Shown here piece by piece: positions 1 through 7,253 of a stretch of 64,000 nucleotides of DNA. Numbering within the stretch: the stretch's first letter is position 1; each line of letters starts with the position of its first letter. A program made the position numbers and the translations under genes. Below the pieces are notes generated by a model that saw nothing but the letters and a program-made list of their open reading frames with translations, made no database searches and was not told where the DNA came from. Source of the stretch: Komagataeibacter xylinus (GTDB lineage: Bacteria > Pseudomonadota > Alphaproteobacteria > Acetobacterales > Acetobacteraceae); the NCBI RefSeq assembly GCF_004302915.1, contig NZ_QQBI01000005.1, positions 1 to 64,000 on the forward strand, written 5' to 3'.

Positions 1-346
1 CTACTACCCCGGCTATGTCGGCTGGGGTTACCCCATGGGCGGCTGGGGCTGGGGCGGCGGCTGGGGTGGCTGGGGCTGGCCTGGCTATTATGGCGCGGGG
101 GCTGCAATGGGGGCTGCCGCGGCAAGTGCCAGCTATCGGGCCGCACCCGAAGTCTATAACGCCACGGGCAACAACGCGCCTGAAGACGATTCCGTCTATG
201 ACAAGGACCTGTCCACCCTGCTGGCCCCCGCGCAGCCGCAGCCCGGCCCGCAGGGCAATGGCCAGCCCGCACCGCAGCGCCCTCCGGCTTCATGCCCCAA
301 AGGGCAGGTCTATAACGACCTGACCGAAAGCTGCGACCGGCCCTGA
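1..346 (+). CDS. Glycine/tryptophan-rich secreted protein, C-terminal part
   Basis: The reading frame is open from the left edge (first full codon at base 2) and ends with TGA at 344-346, so the start lies outside the window. The visible part begins with a Gly/Trp/Tyr-rich stretch (GGWGWGGGWGGWGW). An Ala-rich segment, an acidic segment (NAPEDDSVYDKDL) and a Pro/Gln-rich tail with two cysteines (SCPKGQVYNDLTESC) follow. This composition is typical of small exported or envelope proteins of acetic acid bacteria, but I recognise no domain. The gene at 3633-3959 has a similar Gly/Trp/Tyr/Pro bias. The function is unknown. Confidence 0.6.
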   Translation, partial: YYPGYVGWGYPMGGWGWGGGWGGWGWPGYYGAGAAMGAAAASASYRAAPEVYNATGNNAPEDDSVYDKDLSTLLAPAQPQPGPQGNGQPAPQRPPASCPKGQVYNDLTESCDRP

Positions 347-368
347 CAGGGGGCGCATCATCAATGCT

Positions 369-441
369 TTCGGGTGCCGCCTTTTTGCCGGAGGCGGCAC
401 TTCCTGAAGCTTTTTGCAAAAAGCTTCACCAAAAACTTTTC
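369..441 (+). repeat. Double-hairpin intergenic repeat, copy 1
   Basis: This copy carries a GCCGCCTTTTTG...GGCGGC hairpin and then a GAAGCTTTTTGCAAAAAGCTTC hairpin, which is followed by ACCAAAAACTTTT. It lies between the end of the glycine-rich gene and the end of hemH, which converge here. The T-rich flanks on both sides suggest a bidirectional terminator. Confidence 0.75.
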
Positions 442-464
442 TCCGTTAGCGGGCAGGAGAGACC

Positions 465-1520
465 TCAACCAGCAGAGGCTTCCGCTTTACGGGGCAGCCA
501 GCCTGCCAGTTCCTCGCGCACCAGGGTCTCGAGCAGGTTTATGGCATCGGGCGAGTTGTTCAGGCACGGAATCAGGGCCAGTTCCTTGCCGCCAGCCTTG
601 ATGAAGTCTTCCGCCGCCTCGTTGCCGATTTCATCAAGCGTTTCGATACAGTCGGAAATGAAGCCCGGCGTAATCACCGCAATGCGCTCGATGCCCTGCG
701 CGGGCAGCGACTCGATAAACGGCGCGGTATAGGGCTCCAGCCATTTTGCCGGCCCAAAGCGGGACTGGAAGGTGAGCGGCATCATGCGCTCGTCATACCC
801 CATGGCATGACGCAGCGCGGTGATGGTGCGCGCGCATTCATCGGCATAGCTGTCGCCCTTTTCCACATACACCCTGGGCAGGCCATGGAAGGAGGCGACA
901 ATCATCTGCGGCTTGAAATCCAGCGTTTCGAGCCGGGCCATGATCGAACGCCCGAGGGCCGCGATATAGGCCGGATGGTCGGGGAAGGCCGGCAGGGTGC
1001 GGATGGCAGGCTGGTTGCGCAGCCGCATCAGGGCGCGAAACGCCTGGTCATTGGCCGTGGCCGTGGTGGTGGCGCTGTATTGCGGGTAGAGCGGGGCAAG
1101 CAGGATGCGGTCGCACCCCTGTGCCACCAGCTCATGCAGCGCCTGCTTTATGGAGGGCTGGCCATAGCGCATGCCCCAGGCCACCGGCACATCGTCAGCC
1201 GCCAGCCTTTTTGCCAGCATTTCCGCCTGGTCGCGCGTATAGGTGCGCAGCGGGCTTTCATTACGGTCATGGTGCCAGATGCGGTGATAGGCCTCGCCCG
1301 ACTTGCGCGGGCGGAAGGTCAGCACCGGGCCATACAGGATCGGCTTCCAGACCAGGGGACTGGCTTCAATAATGCGCCGATCTGACAGGAATTCAGCCAG
1401 ATAGCGGCGCACCGCGCCATAGCCGGTGCCATCAGGGGTGCCAAGATTGCTCAGCAGTACCCCGGTGCGCGGCGGCGCATCTTCATGCCCCGCCGCGCGC
1501 TTTACGGTAATGAATGTCAT
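465..1520 (-). CDS. hemH: Ferrochelatase
   Basis: Ferrochelatase inserts ferrous iron into protoporphyrin IX, the last step of protoheme synthesis, and usually acts at the inner face of the membrane. The protein has the family N-terminus (GVLLSNLGTPDG) and the LAPLYPQYSATTT segment. The SFHGLP motif carries the metal-binding histidine (about residue 209), and the later acidic motif is ISDCIETLDEI. No C-terminal Fe-S cysteine cluster is seen. A TTG codon at 1556 could extend the frame by 12 residues, but I prefer the ATG at 1520, which gives 351 residues, the usual length. A small membrane-protein ORF lies just upstream on the same strand. Confidence 0.93.
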   Translation of the reverse strand: MTFITVKRAAGHEDAPPRTGVLLSNLGTPDGTGYGAVRRYLAEFLSDRRIIEASPLVWKPILYGPVLTFRPRKSGEAYHRIWHHDRNESPLRTYTRDQAEMLAKRLAADDVPVAWGMRYGQPSIKQALHELVAQGCDRILLAPLYPQYSATTTATANDQAFRALMRLRNQPAIRTLPAFPDHPAYIAALGRSIMARLETLDFKPQMIVASFHGLPRVYVEKGDSYADECARTITALRHAMGYDERMMPLTFQSRFGPAKWLEPYTAPFIESLPAQGIERIAVITPGFISDCIETLDEIGNEAAEDFIKAGGKELALIPCLNNSPDAINLLETLVREELAGWLPRKAEASAG

Positions 1521-1592
1521 GTTCCGGCTGCTACAGGAAGCCGGAGGTGGATGCAAAGGAACAGCGGACCCTCACCCTGCACAAGGGGCGCC

Positions 1593-1715
1593 CTAGCGGC
1601 GGGTGCGCACCCGGACCGGCTGCATGGCGCGCGCGGGGGCTGAACAGTAACGGGCGGCGGCAACAAGGCCCAGCAGGGCCACAACGGGGGAAAGCATCTG
1701 GACAAAAGCGAACAT
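1593..1715 (-). CDS. Small hydrophobic protein (40 aa), unannotated type
   Basis: This is a 40-codon frame on the minus strand starting with ATG at 1713-1715 and ending with TAG at 1593-1595. A purine-rich ribosome-binding site (AGGAAAGGGA) lies just upstream. The peptide begins MFAFVQMLSPVVALLGLVAA, a plausible single membrane span or uncleaved signal, and ends in a basic tail (RVRTRR). It lies between mutY and hemH on the same strand. A second 40-codon frame with the same design (10848-10970) supports it as a real class of small membrane peptide. No function is known. Confidence 0.5.
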   Translation of the reverse strand: MFAFVQMLSPVVALLGLVAAARYCSAPARAMQPVRVRTRR

Positions 1716-1775
1716 CACGGTCCCTTTCCTGATCGGACACCCATTACTCAACCGCGCGGATCATACCGGCGTCAA

Positions 1776-2849
1776 TCAAAAAATACCGGCCTTGCGTGCA
1801 ACCTTTACGCATTTGCCCATGAGCGAGGGCAGCGCCACGGCATCGTCACCGGGGTAATGCACGCACCCCCCTGCCGCCATGCTGTTGGGAAAGGCCGCGA
1901 TCGTGGCTGCGTACACATCCACCAGCAGCGTAAAATGGGTGAATACATGCTTCACCTGCCCCACCATGCGCCAGCGGGGTTGCAGCCGGGGGGCGGCAGG
2001 AGCCTGCGCCAGCGCTTCCGCCTGAGGCCACGGGTCATCGCGCCAGTGCGGTCCCGGCAGGCCCATCATGCCGCCCAGCAGCCCCTTTTCGGGGCGGCGG
2101 ACCAGCAGCAGGCCACCGGCTTCATCCACCAGGCAGAAATGCACGCCGTGCCGCACGGGCCGCACGGCCTTGGGCGCGCGGCGCGGCAGGGTGGCGGCAA
2201 TGCCCTGCGCGTGGCCCGCGCAGGCGTCGCGCCACGGGCACAGCACGCAGGCGGGGTTGCGCGGCGTGCAGATGCCTGCCCCAAGGTCAAACAGGGCCTG
2301 CGCGAAGTCGGAGGGGCGGGCTTTTGCCTGCGCATCCGCGTTCAGGGTCACGGCGCGGGCGGCAATGGCCTTGCGGGCGCCGGGCAGCGGGTCGGTCAGG
2401 GCAAACAGGCGGCTGGTCACGCGCTCCACGTTGCCATCCACCGGCACCACGGGGCGGCCAAAGGCAATGGCGGCGATGGCCGCTGCCGTATAGGCCCCGA
2501 TTCCCGGCAGTTCCAGCAGCCCTTCCACCGTATCGGGAAAGGTGCCCCCCAGTGCTGCCACGGCCTTGGCGCAGGCATGCAGGTTGCGCGCGCGGGCATA
2601 GTAGCCAAGCCCCGCCCATAGCGCCATGACCCGGTCCTGCGGCGCGCGGGCCAGTGCCGTCACATTGGGAAAGGCAGCAAGGAAGCGCTCGAAATAGGGC
2701 ATGACCGCCGTAACCGTGGTCTGCTGCAGCATGATCTCGCTCAGCCAGACCCGATAGGGATCAACGCTCTGGCCGGGCAGCGCGCGCCATGGCAGAATGC
2801 GACGGTGCCGGTCATACCAGCGTAACAGATCGGTAGCACAAGGTAACAC
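1776..2849 (-). CDS. mutY: A/G-specific adenine glycosylase MutY
   Basis: MutY removes adenine mispaired with 8-oxoguanine. The HhH-GPD core starts near the N-terminus (ILPWR, then SEIMLQQTTV with the catalytic Glu). The helix-hairpin-helix is LPGIGAYTAAAI, and VVPVDGNVERV follows. The 4Fe-4S cluster ligands are four Cys spaced C-x6-C-x2-C-x5-C around residues 194-210 (ICTPRNPACVLCPWRDAC). A C-terminal Nudix-like 8-oxoG recognition domain follows (HFCLVDEAGGLLLVRRP). The frame stays open far upstream through the opposite gene. I chose the GTG at 2849, which puts about 20 residues before LPW as in other MutY proteins. It is divergent from the DciA-like gene, with only about 10 bases between the two start codons. 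Confidence 0.92.
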   Translation of the reverse strand: MLPCATDLLRWYDRHRRILPWRALPGQSVDPYRVWLSEIMLQQTTVTAVMPYFERFLAAFPNVTALARAPQDRVMALWAGLGYYARARNLHACAKAVAALGGTFPDTVEGLLELPGIGAYTAAAIAAIAFGRPVVPVDGNVERVTSRLFALTDPLPGARKAIAARAVTLNADAQAKARPSDFAQALFDLGAGICTPRNPACVLCPWRDACAGHAQGIAATLPRRAPKAVRPVRHGVHFCLVDEAGGLLLVRRPEKGLLGGMMGLPGPHWRDDPWPQAEALAQAPAAPRLQPRWRMVGQVKHVFTHFTLLVDVYAATIAAFPNSMAAGGCVHYPGDDAVALPSLMGKCVKVARKAGIF

Positions 2850-2859
2850 GGACCCGTTT

Positions 2860-3360
2860 ATGACGAACCCGCCGCCACGCAGCAAGAAAAAGAACGAAGC
2901 CGCCGCTGCCCCCGAGCCGCCGCGCCGGGCCTTTCGCGCGCGCAGCATGGCCGCCCTTCTGCCCCAGATCAGCCAGCCGGTCTTTCGCAAGCAGTCGGCT
3001 GCCGCCGTGCAGGTCATGACGGACTGGGCGGATATTGTCGGCCCCCATCTGGCAGCACTGACCGTGCCGCGCAGGCTCTCGGCCGGCACGCTGACGGTAG
3101 GCTGCCAGGGGCCGGTGGCGATGGAACTGCAACACCTCGCCCCCACCGTCATTGCCCGCATCAACACCACCTGCGGCACCGGCGTGGTCAAGCGGCTGAA
3201 AATGGTGCAGGACCTGCTGCCCGCGCCCCGGCAGGCCGCTCCCCCTGCCCCGCCGCGCACGCCCCCACCCCCGGTGGAAATTGACGACATGCCCGACGGC
3301 CCGCTGAAAGAGGCGCTGGCTTCACTTGGCGGATGGCTCCGCGCCCGACAGGATCGCTGA
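2860..3360 (+). CDS. DUF721 / DciA-like protein
   Basis: The 166-residue protein carries the DUF721 pattern: W..IVGPHLA..T.P, a Gly-Thr-Leu-Thr-Val strand, ELQHLAPTVIARIN, and G...VKRLKMVQDL. This family includes DciA, the replicative-helicase loader or operator found in bacteria that lack DnaC. The N-terminus is basic (PPRSKKKN) and the middle is Pro-rich. The ATG at 2860 gives MTNPPPRSKKK, and a longer frame upstream would run into mutY. The gene diverges from mutY with almost no spacer, so promoters and ribosome-binding sites must lie inside the opposing coding ends. A replication role is inferred from the family. Confidence 0.72.
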   Translation: MTNPPPRSKKKNEAAAAPEPPRRAFRARSMAALLPQISQPVFRKQSAAAVQVMTDWADIVGPHLAALTVPRRLSAGTLTVGCQGPVAMELQHLAPTVIARINTTCGTGVVKRLKMVQDLLPAPRQAAPPAPPRTPPPPVEIDDMPDGPLKEALASLGGWLRARQDR

Positions 3361-3365
3361 AAAAA

Positions 3366-3438
3366 TGAAAGTTTTGGGCGCCGCCTTTTTTCAAAGCGCT
3401 TCGTAAAACGCCACCTTTTTGAAAAAAGGCGGCACCCG
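3366..3438. repeat. Double-hairpin intergenic repeat, copy 2 (hybrid)
   Basis: This copy starts like the forward form (AAAGTTTTGGGCGCCGCC) and ends like the reverse form (TTTTTGAAAAAAGGCGGCACCC). Both outer parts are therefore the GC stem, and the GAAGCTT stem is reduced to GCGCTTCGTAAAACG. It looks like a rearranged or recombined copy. It begins six bases after the DciA-like stop codon. Confidence 0.65.
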
Positions 3439-3632
3439 GGCAATTTTATTCTGCTGGAAGCAGCCCGGATGCGTCGCCCTGTTCCCAACATGAATCATGC
3501 TGTCATGAAAACGCCCTGTTCCAGGGGTTTCCTGACACGCAACATCACGGAACGGTGAGGTAGCGGGGCTGGATATCTGGCCGATCCGTGCCAATATCGG
3601 CTTTGCAATGGTACACAAAAGGAACCCGTCAG

Positions 3633-3959
3633 ATGCGTAAGTTGGCTCTGTTGCTGGCTGTATCCATGGGACTGGCTGGCGTCCTGCCCGCCCCTGCCGC
3701 CCATGCATGGGGTGGTGGCTGGCGGGGTGGCCCTGGTTGGGGGGGCGGCTGGCACCGTGGCTGGGGCTGGGGCGGCTTTGGCGTGGGCATGGCCGCTGGC
3801 ACGGCCCTTGGGGTAGCCATGTCGCCCTATCGCTACCGGCCTTATGGCTACGGGTATGGTTATCCGGTTTACGGCTATCCGCCGCCGCCCTACCCGGTCT
3901 ATGCCTATCCGCCGCCACCACCCCCGCCGCCTCCGGCCTATTACGGTTATTACCGCTAG
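3633..3959 (+). CDS. Small exported Gly/Trp then Tyr/Pro-rich protein
   Basis: A 108-residue protein. It has a clear signal peptide (MRKLALLLAVSMGLAGVLPA, with cleavage plausible after AHA). A Gly/Trp region (GGGWRGGPGWGGGWHRGWGW) follows, then a hydrophobic Gly/Ala segment and a tail of Tyr-Pro repeats with a nine-proline run. The start is the ATG at 3633, preceded by AAAAGGAACC. The longer upstream frame adds no signal-like sequence. This looks like a structural or surface protein of the periplasm or outer envelope. I recognise no domain and assign no function. It resembles the partial protein at the left edge in composition. Confidence 0.7.
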   Translation: MRKLALLLAVSMGLAGVLPAPAAHAWGGGWRGGPGWGGGWHRGWGWGGFGVGMAAGTALGVAMSPYRYRPYGYGYGYPVYGYPPPPYPVYAYPPPPPPPPPAYYGYYR

Positions 3960-4093
3960 AGCAGATCCAGTTTGAATGGACACATTCGAACTGGTGAAGG
4001 TGCTCGATAAACAATGAGTTAGGGCAATTCCACCGCGCCAGAGTTCAGTGGAATGGCGCTATGGTTGGCCAAGGCAGGGCTGGAAAGGATCGC

Positions 4094-4492
4094 ATGCTCT
4101 CTCCCCTCCGCGCTGATACACTTGGCACACGCGTCCTCACGCGCCACCAGTACAATATCATGATGGACCTGAAGGAAATTGACGGCCTGTGGGGTATCTG
4201 GGACCGCATGGGCCGCGTTCGCGCCAACCCTGCCGCAACCCAGCCTGACCTGTGGCTGGAAATCGAAACATCCGACTACATGACGGATGGCCTGTTGCTT
4301 TACTGCCCCATGGCCACAGATCTGGACGGCACGACGACCTATGACCTCGATAACGTGCTGCTGGTACTCGAGGCCTACGAGCACATCGCCACCATTCCCG
4401 GCTGGCTTGCGCCCGAGCGCACGCTGTACCGCATTGACGCCAGCAGGCTTCTGCCAGATGAAACCCATCTGGACCCGGTCGAATACGACTGA
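4094..4492 (+). CDS. Hypothetical protein (132 aa)
   Basis: An acidic, well-composed 132-residue protein that I do not recognise. It contains LTRHQYNIMMDLKEIDGLWG, DLWLEIETSDY and DLDGTTTYDLDNVLLVLEAY, and looks like a small soluble alpha/beta protein without signal peptide or membrane segment. The ATG at 4094 follows a strong ribosome-binding site (GGAAAGGA). An earlier ATG at 4061 lacks one. The opposite-strand frame over the same DNA has a shadow composition. It stands alone between the secreted-protein gene and a nested pair of repeats. Confidence 0.65.
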   Translation: MLSPLRADTLGTRVLTRHQYNIMMDLKEIDGLWGIWDRMGRVRANPAATQPDLWLEIETSDYMTDGLLLYCPMATDLDGTTTYDLDNVLLVLEAYEHIATIPGWLAPERTLYRIDASRLLPDETHLDPVEYD

Positions 4493-4507
4493 ATACTTCG
4501 AGAACAG

Positions 4508-4561
4508 GTAAAGGTTTCTGGTGAAGCTTTTTTCAAAAAGCTTCGTAAAGACGCCGCCATT
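4508..4561 (-). repeat. Double-hairpin repeat, copy 3, interrupted by a MITE
   Basis: This is the first part of a reverse-oriented double hairpin (GGTTTCTGGTGAAGC, a GAAGCTT stem, then GACGCCGCCAT). It breaks off at 4561. What looks like the remainder (AAAAAGGCCGCACCAAAAAC-like sequence) resumes near 4729, after the element at 4565-4725. It is read as an older repeat split by a younger insertion. Confidence 0.55.
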
Positions 4562-4564
4562 TAA

Positions 4565-4725
4565 GAGGCTGTTGAAAACAACTCATTGATAAAAAATAAT
4601 AAAAGTTTTTGGGTGCCGCCTTTTTTCAAAAAGGCGGTGTTCTTTTAAGCTTTCTGAAAAAAGCTTCACCAAAAACTTCCTCATGATTCCTGGATATTTT
4701 CTGGGCTAACTTTTCAAACAGTCTC
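4565..4725 (+). mobile_element. 161-base MITE with terminal inverted repeats and TAA target duplication
   Basis: The left end reads GAGGCTGTTGAAAAC and the right end reads TTTTCAAACAGTCTC, which together form an imperfect terminal inverted repeat of about 15 bases. The element is flanked by TAA (4562-4564) and TAA (4726-4728). It has no coding capacity. Inside is a complete double-hairpin core (about 4605-4680). The sequence is closely similar, in reverse orientation, to the element at 48217-48378, including the arms outside the core. A 3-base TNA duplication is the pattern known for the IS1031 group of the IS5 family, described in Komagataeibacter. That parentage is an inference. Confidence 0.8.
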
Positions 4726-4749
4726 TAAAAAGGCCGCACCAAAACACAT

Positions 4750-5376
4750 TCAAAGGGTGCGGGCCGCCCGCACGAATTCATGAATCAACGCGGGCGACTT
4801 GATGCCGGGGGCGGTTTCCACCCCGGATGAGACATCCACTGCCCGCGCCCCGCTACGCATCACGGCCTCGCGCACGTTATCGGGCCGCAGACCACCAGCC
4901 AGCATCCACGGCACTGGCGCCTGCCAGCCCTCGGTCAGGCTCCAGTCAAAGGCCTGGGCATTGCCGCCGGGGCGCTGTGCACCGGCGGGCGGGCGGGATT
5001 CAATCACCAGCCCATCCACCGCGCAGCTCTGCGGCAGGTCGGCGCGGGCGGCAATACCGGCAGCCAGCCACACAGGCACGCCAAACCGCGCGCGGATGGC
5101 TGTAGCACGGGCTGCAGTGTCATAGATCTGCACCCCATCGAGTGCGACCGCATCCAGCACGTGACGGATCTCATCATCGGTCGGGCGCACGAACAGGCCG
5201 ATGGCGCGTGGGCCACCAGGCGGCAGGCGGCGCACCAGCGGAGCGGCCTGCGGGGCCGTGACATGGCGCGGCGAGCGGCTGAAGAACACGAACCCCACCC
5301 AGTCGGCCCCGGCGGCACTGGCAGCCTCCAGACCCGCCTCGTCACGGATGCCGCATATCTTGACCCTGACTGTCAT
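4750..5376 (-). CDS. trpF: Phosphoribosylanthranilate isomerase
   Basis: TrpF converts N-(5-phosphoribosyl)anthranilate to CdRP in tryptophan synthesis. Recognised by the (beta/alpha)8 signature elements: VKICGIRDEAGLEAASAAGAD at the start (catalytic Cys), WVGFVFFSRSPRHV, and the C-terminal phosphate-binding MLAGGLRPDNV and GVDVSSGVE-like segment (AVDVSSGVETAPGIK). The ATG at 5376 gives 208 residues, the usual length. The TTG further upstream is unlikely. It is the last gene of lapA-pyrF-trpF on the minus strand. In many alphaproteobacteria trpB-trpA follow directly, but here they are 46 kb away. Confidence 0.92.
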   Translation of the reverse strand: MTVRVKICGIRDEAGLEAASAAGADWVGFVFFSRSPRHVTAPQAAPLVRRLPPGGPRAIGLFVRPTDDEIRHVLDAVALDGVQIYDTAARATAIRARFGVPVWLAAGIAARADLPQSCAVDGLVIESRPPAGAQRPGGNAQAFDWSLTEGWQAPVPWMLAGGLRPDNVREAVMRSGARAVDVSSGVETAPGIKSPALIHEFVRAARTL

Positions 5377-5405
5377 TGTGGTCCTGCCGCCAATTTTAAG
5401 GTTCA

Positions 5406-5489
5406 AAAAGTTTTCAGGTGCCGCCTTTTTTCAAAAAAGGCGTTATTCTTTCAAAGCTTTTTGGAAAAAAGCTTCACCAGAAACTTTTT
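5406..5489 (+). repeat. Double-hairpin intergenic repeat, copy 5
   Basis: A full core: AAAAGTTTTCAGGTGCCGCC, a GC stem with TTTTTTCAAAAAA loop region, AAAGCTTTTTGGAAAAAAGCTT, then CACCAGAAACTTTTTT. It occupies almost the whole gap between pyrF and trpF and ends two bases from the pyrF stop. If it terminates transcription, it would attenuate trpF expression from a promoter upstream of pyrF. Confidence 0.8.
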
Positions 5490-5491
5490 TT

Positions 5492-6211
5492 TCAGGAATG
5501 CGCTGTTTCCAGTTCGGCGGCAATCGCGGCGGCAGCAGCAGCGGGGTTGTCGGCCCGGGTAACGGGGCGGCCCACCACGATCCAGTCTGCGCCAGCGGTA
5601 CTGGCCTGTGCCGGGGTCATGACCCGCTTCTGGTCGCCCAAAGCGCTGCCTGCCGGGCGGATGCCGGGCACCACCAGCACCGGTTTATCACCAAGCGCTG
5701 CCCGCAGCGGCGCGATCTCGTGCGAGGAACAGACCAGCCCATCCGCCCCGGATTCCATGGCCAGCGCGCCGAGACGCAGCACCTGCGCCTCCACGCTGCC
5801 CTGCACCCCGGTTTCGTGCAGGGCGGCCTCATCCATGCTGGTCAGCACGGTCACGGCCAGCAGCAGCGGGCGGGCCCCTTCGGGGAAGGTCTCGTCAACC
5901 GCCCTGCGGGCAGCGGCGATCATGGCGCGGCCACCACTGGCATGGATGGTCAGCATGGCGGGCCGCAGGGCTGCAAGGCTGCCAATGGCGGAGGCCACGG
6001 TGTTGGGAATGTCGTGCAGCTTGAGGTCAAGAAAGAGCGGGCTTTCGCCTGCCGCCTTGCGCACCGCATCGAGCCCGCAGGCATAAGTGAACTCAAGCCC
6101 CAGCTTGACCATGCTGGCAGGCCCCGCCACCTGCTCGCGCCAGCTTACGGCCTGCGCCGTGTCCTTGGTGTCAAGGGCAACGATCAGGCGGGTGGACCGT
6201 CCATGGCTCAT
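5492..6211 (-). CDS. pyrF: Orotidine-5'-phosphate decarboxylase
   Basis: PyrF decarboxylates OMP to UMP, the last step of de novo pyrimidine synthesis. The family N-terminus is LIVALDTKD. The catalytic Lys-Asp array is FLDLKLHDIPNT near residue 60, followed by LTIHASGG and the C-terminal phosphate loop VVGRPVTRA. The length of 239 residues is normal. The ATG at 6211 is preceded by GAGGAGCG. It is transcribed with lapA upstream, and trpF lies downstream beyond a hairpin repeat. Confidence 0.94.
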   Translation of the reverse strand: MSHGRSTRLIVALDTKDTAQAVSWREQVAGPASMVKLGLEFTYACGLDAVRKAAGESPLFLDLKLHDIPNTVASAIGSLAALRPAMLTIHASGGRAMIAAARRAVDETFPEGARPLLLAVTVLTSMDEAALHETGVQGSVEAQVLRLGALAMESGADGLVCSSHEIAPLRAALGDKPVLVVPGIRPAGSALGDQKRVMTPAQASTAGADWIVVGRPVTRADNPAAAAAAIAAELETAHS

Positions 6212-6254
6212 TGGCGGCGCTCCTCAGGCAGATAAAATGGCGGGTTGGTCGGGA

Positions 6255-6671
6255 TCAGGAATGCTCGGGCGGCCTGGGCAGCTGCGCGGCCGCCTGAGGG
6301 GCCGGGTCCACCTCGGGTTCGGGCTGCGTCTCGACCGGCTGGGCCGCGGCATAGGCCTTGAGCATGGGGGAATTGGCCGGGGCCGATGTCAGGCCCGGCG
6401 GGCGGGCAGTTGCATCGGCATCAGGCTGGCTGGCGCGCAGGGTGCGCAGTTCGAGCTCGGCGCGGCGGGCGCGGCGGATCTGGCGCAGCACCACGATCCA
6501 GACACTGGCCGAGCCGGTGGCATAGAACAGGGCAGCCACCAGCAGCGCCAGCACGCCGGGGGATGACGTCCACTTCCACTGCAGCCATGACAGTTCCACC
6601 GGCGCCTGGTTGCAGGCCGCGAAAACGATCAGTGCCACGGTCACGGGCAGGGTGATGAAAAGACGTATCAT
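6255..6671 (-). CDS. lapA: LapA-domain (DUF1049) membrane protein
   Basis: A 138-residue inner-membrane protein with two predicted spans (LFITLPVTVALIVFAACN and PGVLALLVAALFYATGSASVWIVV). They are joined by a short loop with ELSWLQW. A basic cytoplasmic stretch (RQIRRARRAELELRTL) and a Pro/Ala-rich tail follow. This two-helix plus coiled segment is the LapA domain. In enterobacteria LapA helps control lipopolysaccharide assembly, and a lapA-pyrF-trpF order is common in alphaproteobacteria. The family call is good, while the precise role here is inferred. Confidence 0.78.
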   Translation of the reverse strand: MIRLFITLPVTVALIVFAACNQAPVELSWLQWKWTSSPGVLALLVAALFYATGSASVWIVVLRQIRRARRAELELRTLRASQPDADATARPPGLTSAPANSPMLKAYAAAQPVETQPEPEVDPAPQAAAQLPRPPEHS

Positions 6672-6792
6672 GATCCTGTTTCCCTACCCCCAACAACCAG
6701 AGCCTGCAAGAAAATCAATTCATGCGGCGCTGCCTTGATCGCGCGGCACGGGCATGGTTGCCTGTAGGACACAGGGTGCAGGGAGCGTGGCA

Positions 6793-7080
6793 ATGGGCAA
6801 GGTTGTCGTTTTTCGCAACACGGCACGGCGTGATGAATCCTGGGCGGTGGAAGCACGCACCGGGCGCGAGACCTGCATCGCCAGCATCTATGCCACCCGT
6901 GCCGCGGCCGAGGCCGATTGCGCGTGGCGCAACCAGCAGGTCATGGCCTATCGCGCCTTTCTCGAGCGCAATGCGGTGGCGGTGCCGCAATACAGCATCC
7001 GCCCCTATCGCCGCGCGGACCTGCCCCGTGCGTGGCGCCCCCTGCCCGCGCTGGGCTTCCTGCATGGGCAATGCCACTAA
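6793..7080 (+). CDS. Hypothetical protein (95 aa)
   Basis: A small basic soluble protein that I do not recognise: MGKVVVFRNTARRDESWAVE at the start, then CIASIYATRAAAEADCAWRN and AYRAFLERNAVAVPQYSIRPYRR. The segment around ATRAAAEADCAWR suggests a short helix. The ATG at 6793 follows GCAGGGAGCGTGG. It diverges from lapA and is followed directly by a partial hairpin repeat, which would serve as its terminator. No membrane segment or cofactor motif is seen. Confidence 0.6.
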   Translation: MGKVVVFRNTARRDESWAVEARTGRETCIASIYATRAAAEADCAWRNQQVMAYRAFLERNAVAVPQYSIRPYRRADLPRAWRPLPALGFLHGQCH

Positions 7081-7097
7081 TTAATTGATTAAAAACA

Positions 7098-7157
7098 GTA
7101 AAAGTTTCTGGGTATCGCCTTTTTTTCAAAAAGGCAGCGTTCTTCTGAAGCTTTTTC
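7098..7157 (+). repeat. Double-hairpin repeat, copy 6, 3'-truncated
   Basis: AAAGTTTCTGGGTATCGCC with the GC stem (TTTTTTTCAAAAAGGC), then the first arm GAAGCTTTTT, where homology stops at CCCTGCCC. Bases just upstream (ATTGATTAAAAACAGTA) match the MITE arm outside the core. This is probably a MITE remnant rather than a bare core. It starts close to the stop codon at 7078-7080. Confidence 0.65.
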
Positions 7158-7253
7158 CCTGCCCCCGCCTTCGCTCACCCGCCGTGGGGTATGGTATAAA
7201 GCGCGGTCAGGCCCATGCCCGGCCACAAGCCGATTGCAGCAAACGGAGATTTC

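Noticed and set aside
2850-3491. N-terminal extension of MutY to 571 residues
   Set aside because: The extra 213 residues come from the antisense of the DciA-like gene and have no MutY match.
4019-4468. 149-codon open frame on the minus strand over the hypothetical gene at 4094-4492
   Set aside because: It has no ribosome-binding site and its composition is that of an antisense shadow. The plus-strand frame has a strong site and a normal acidic protein.
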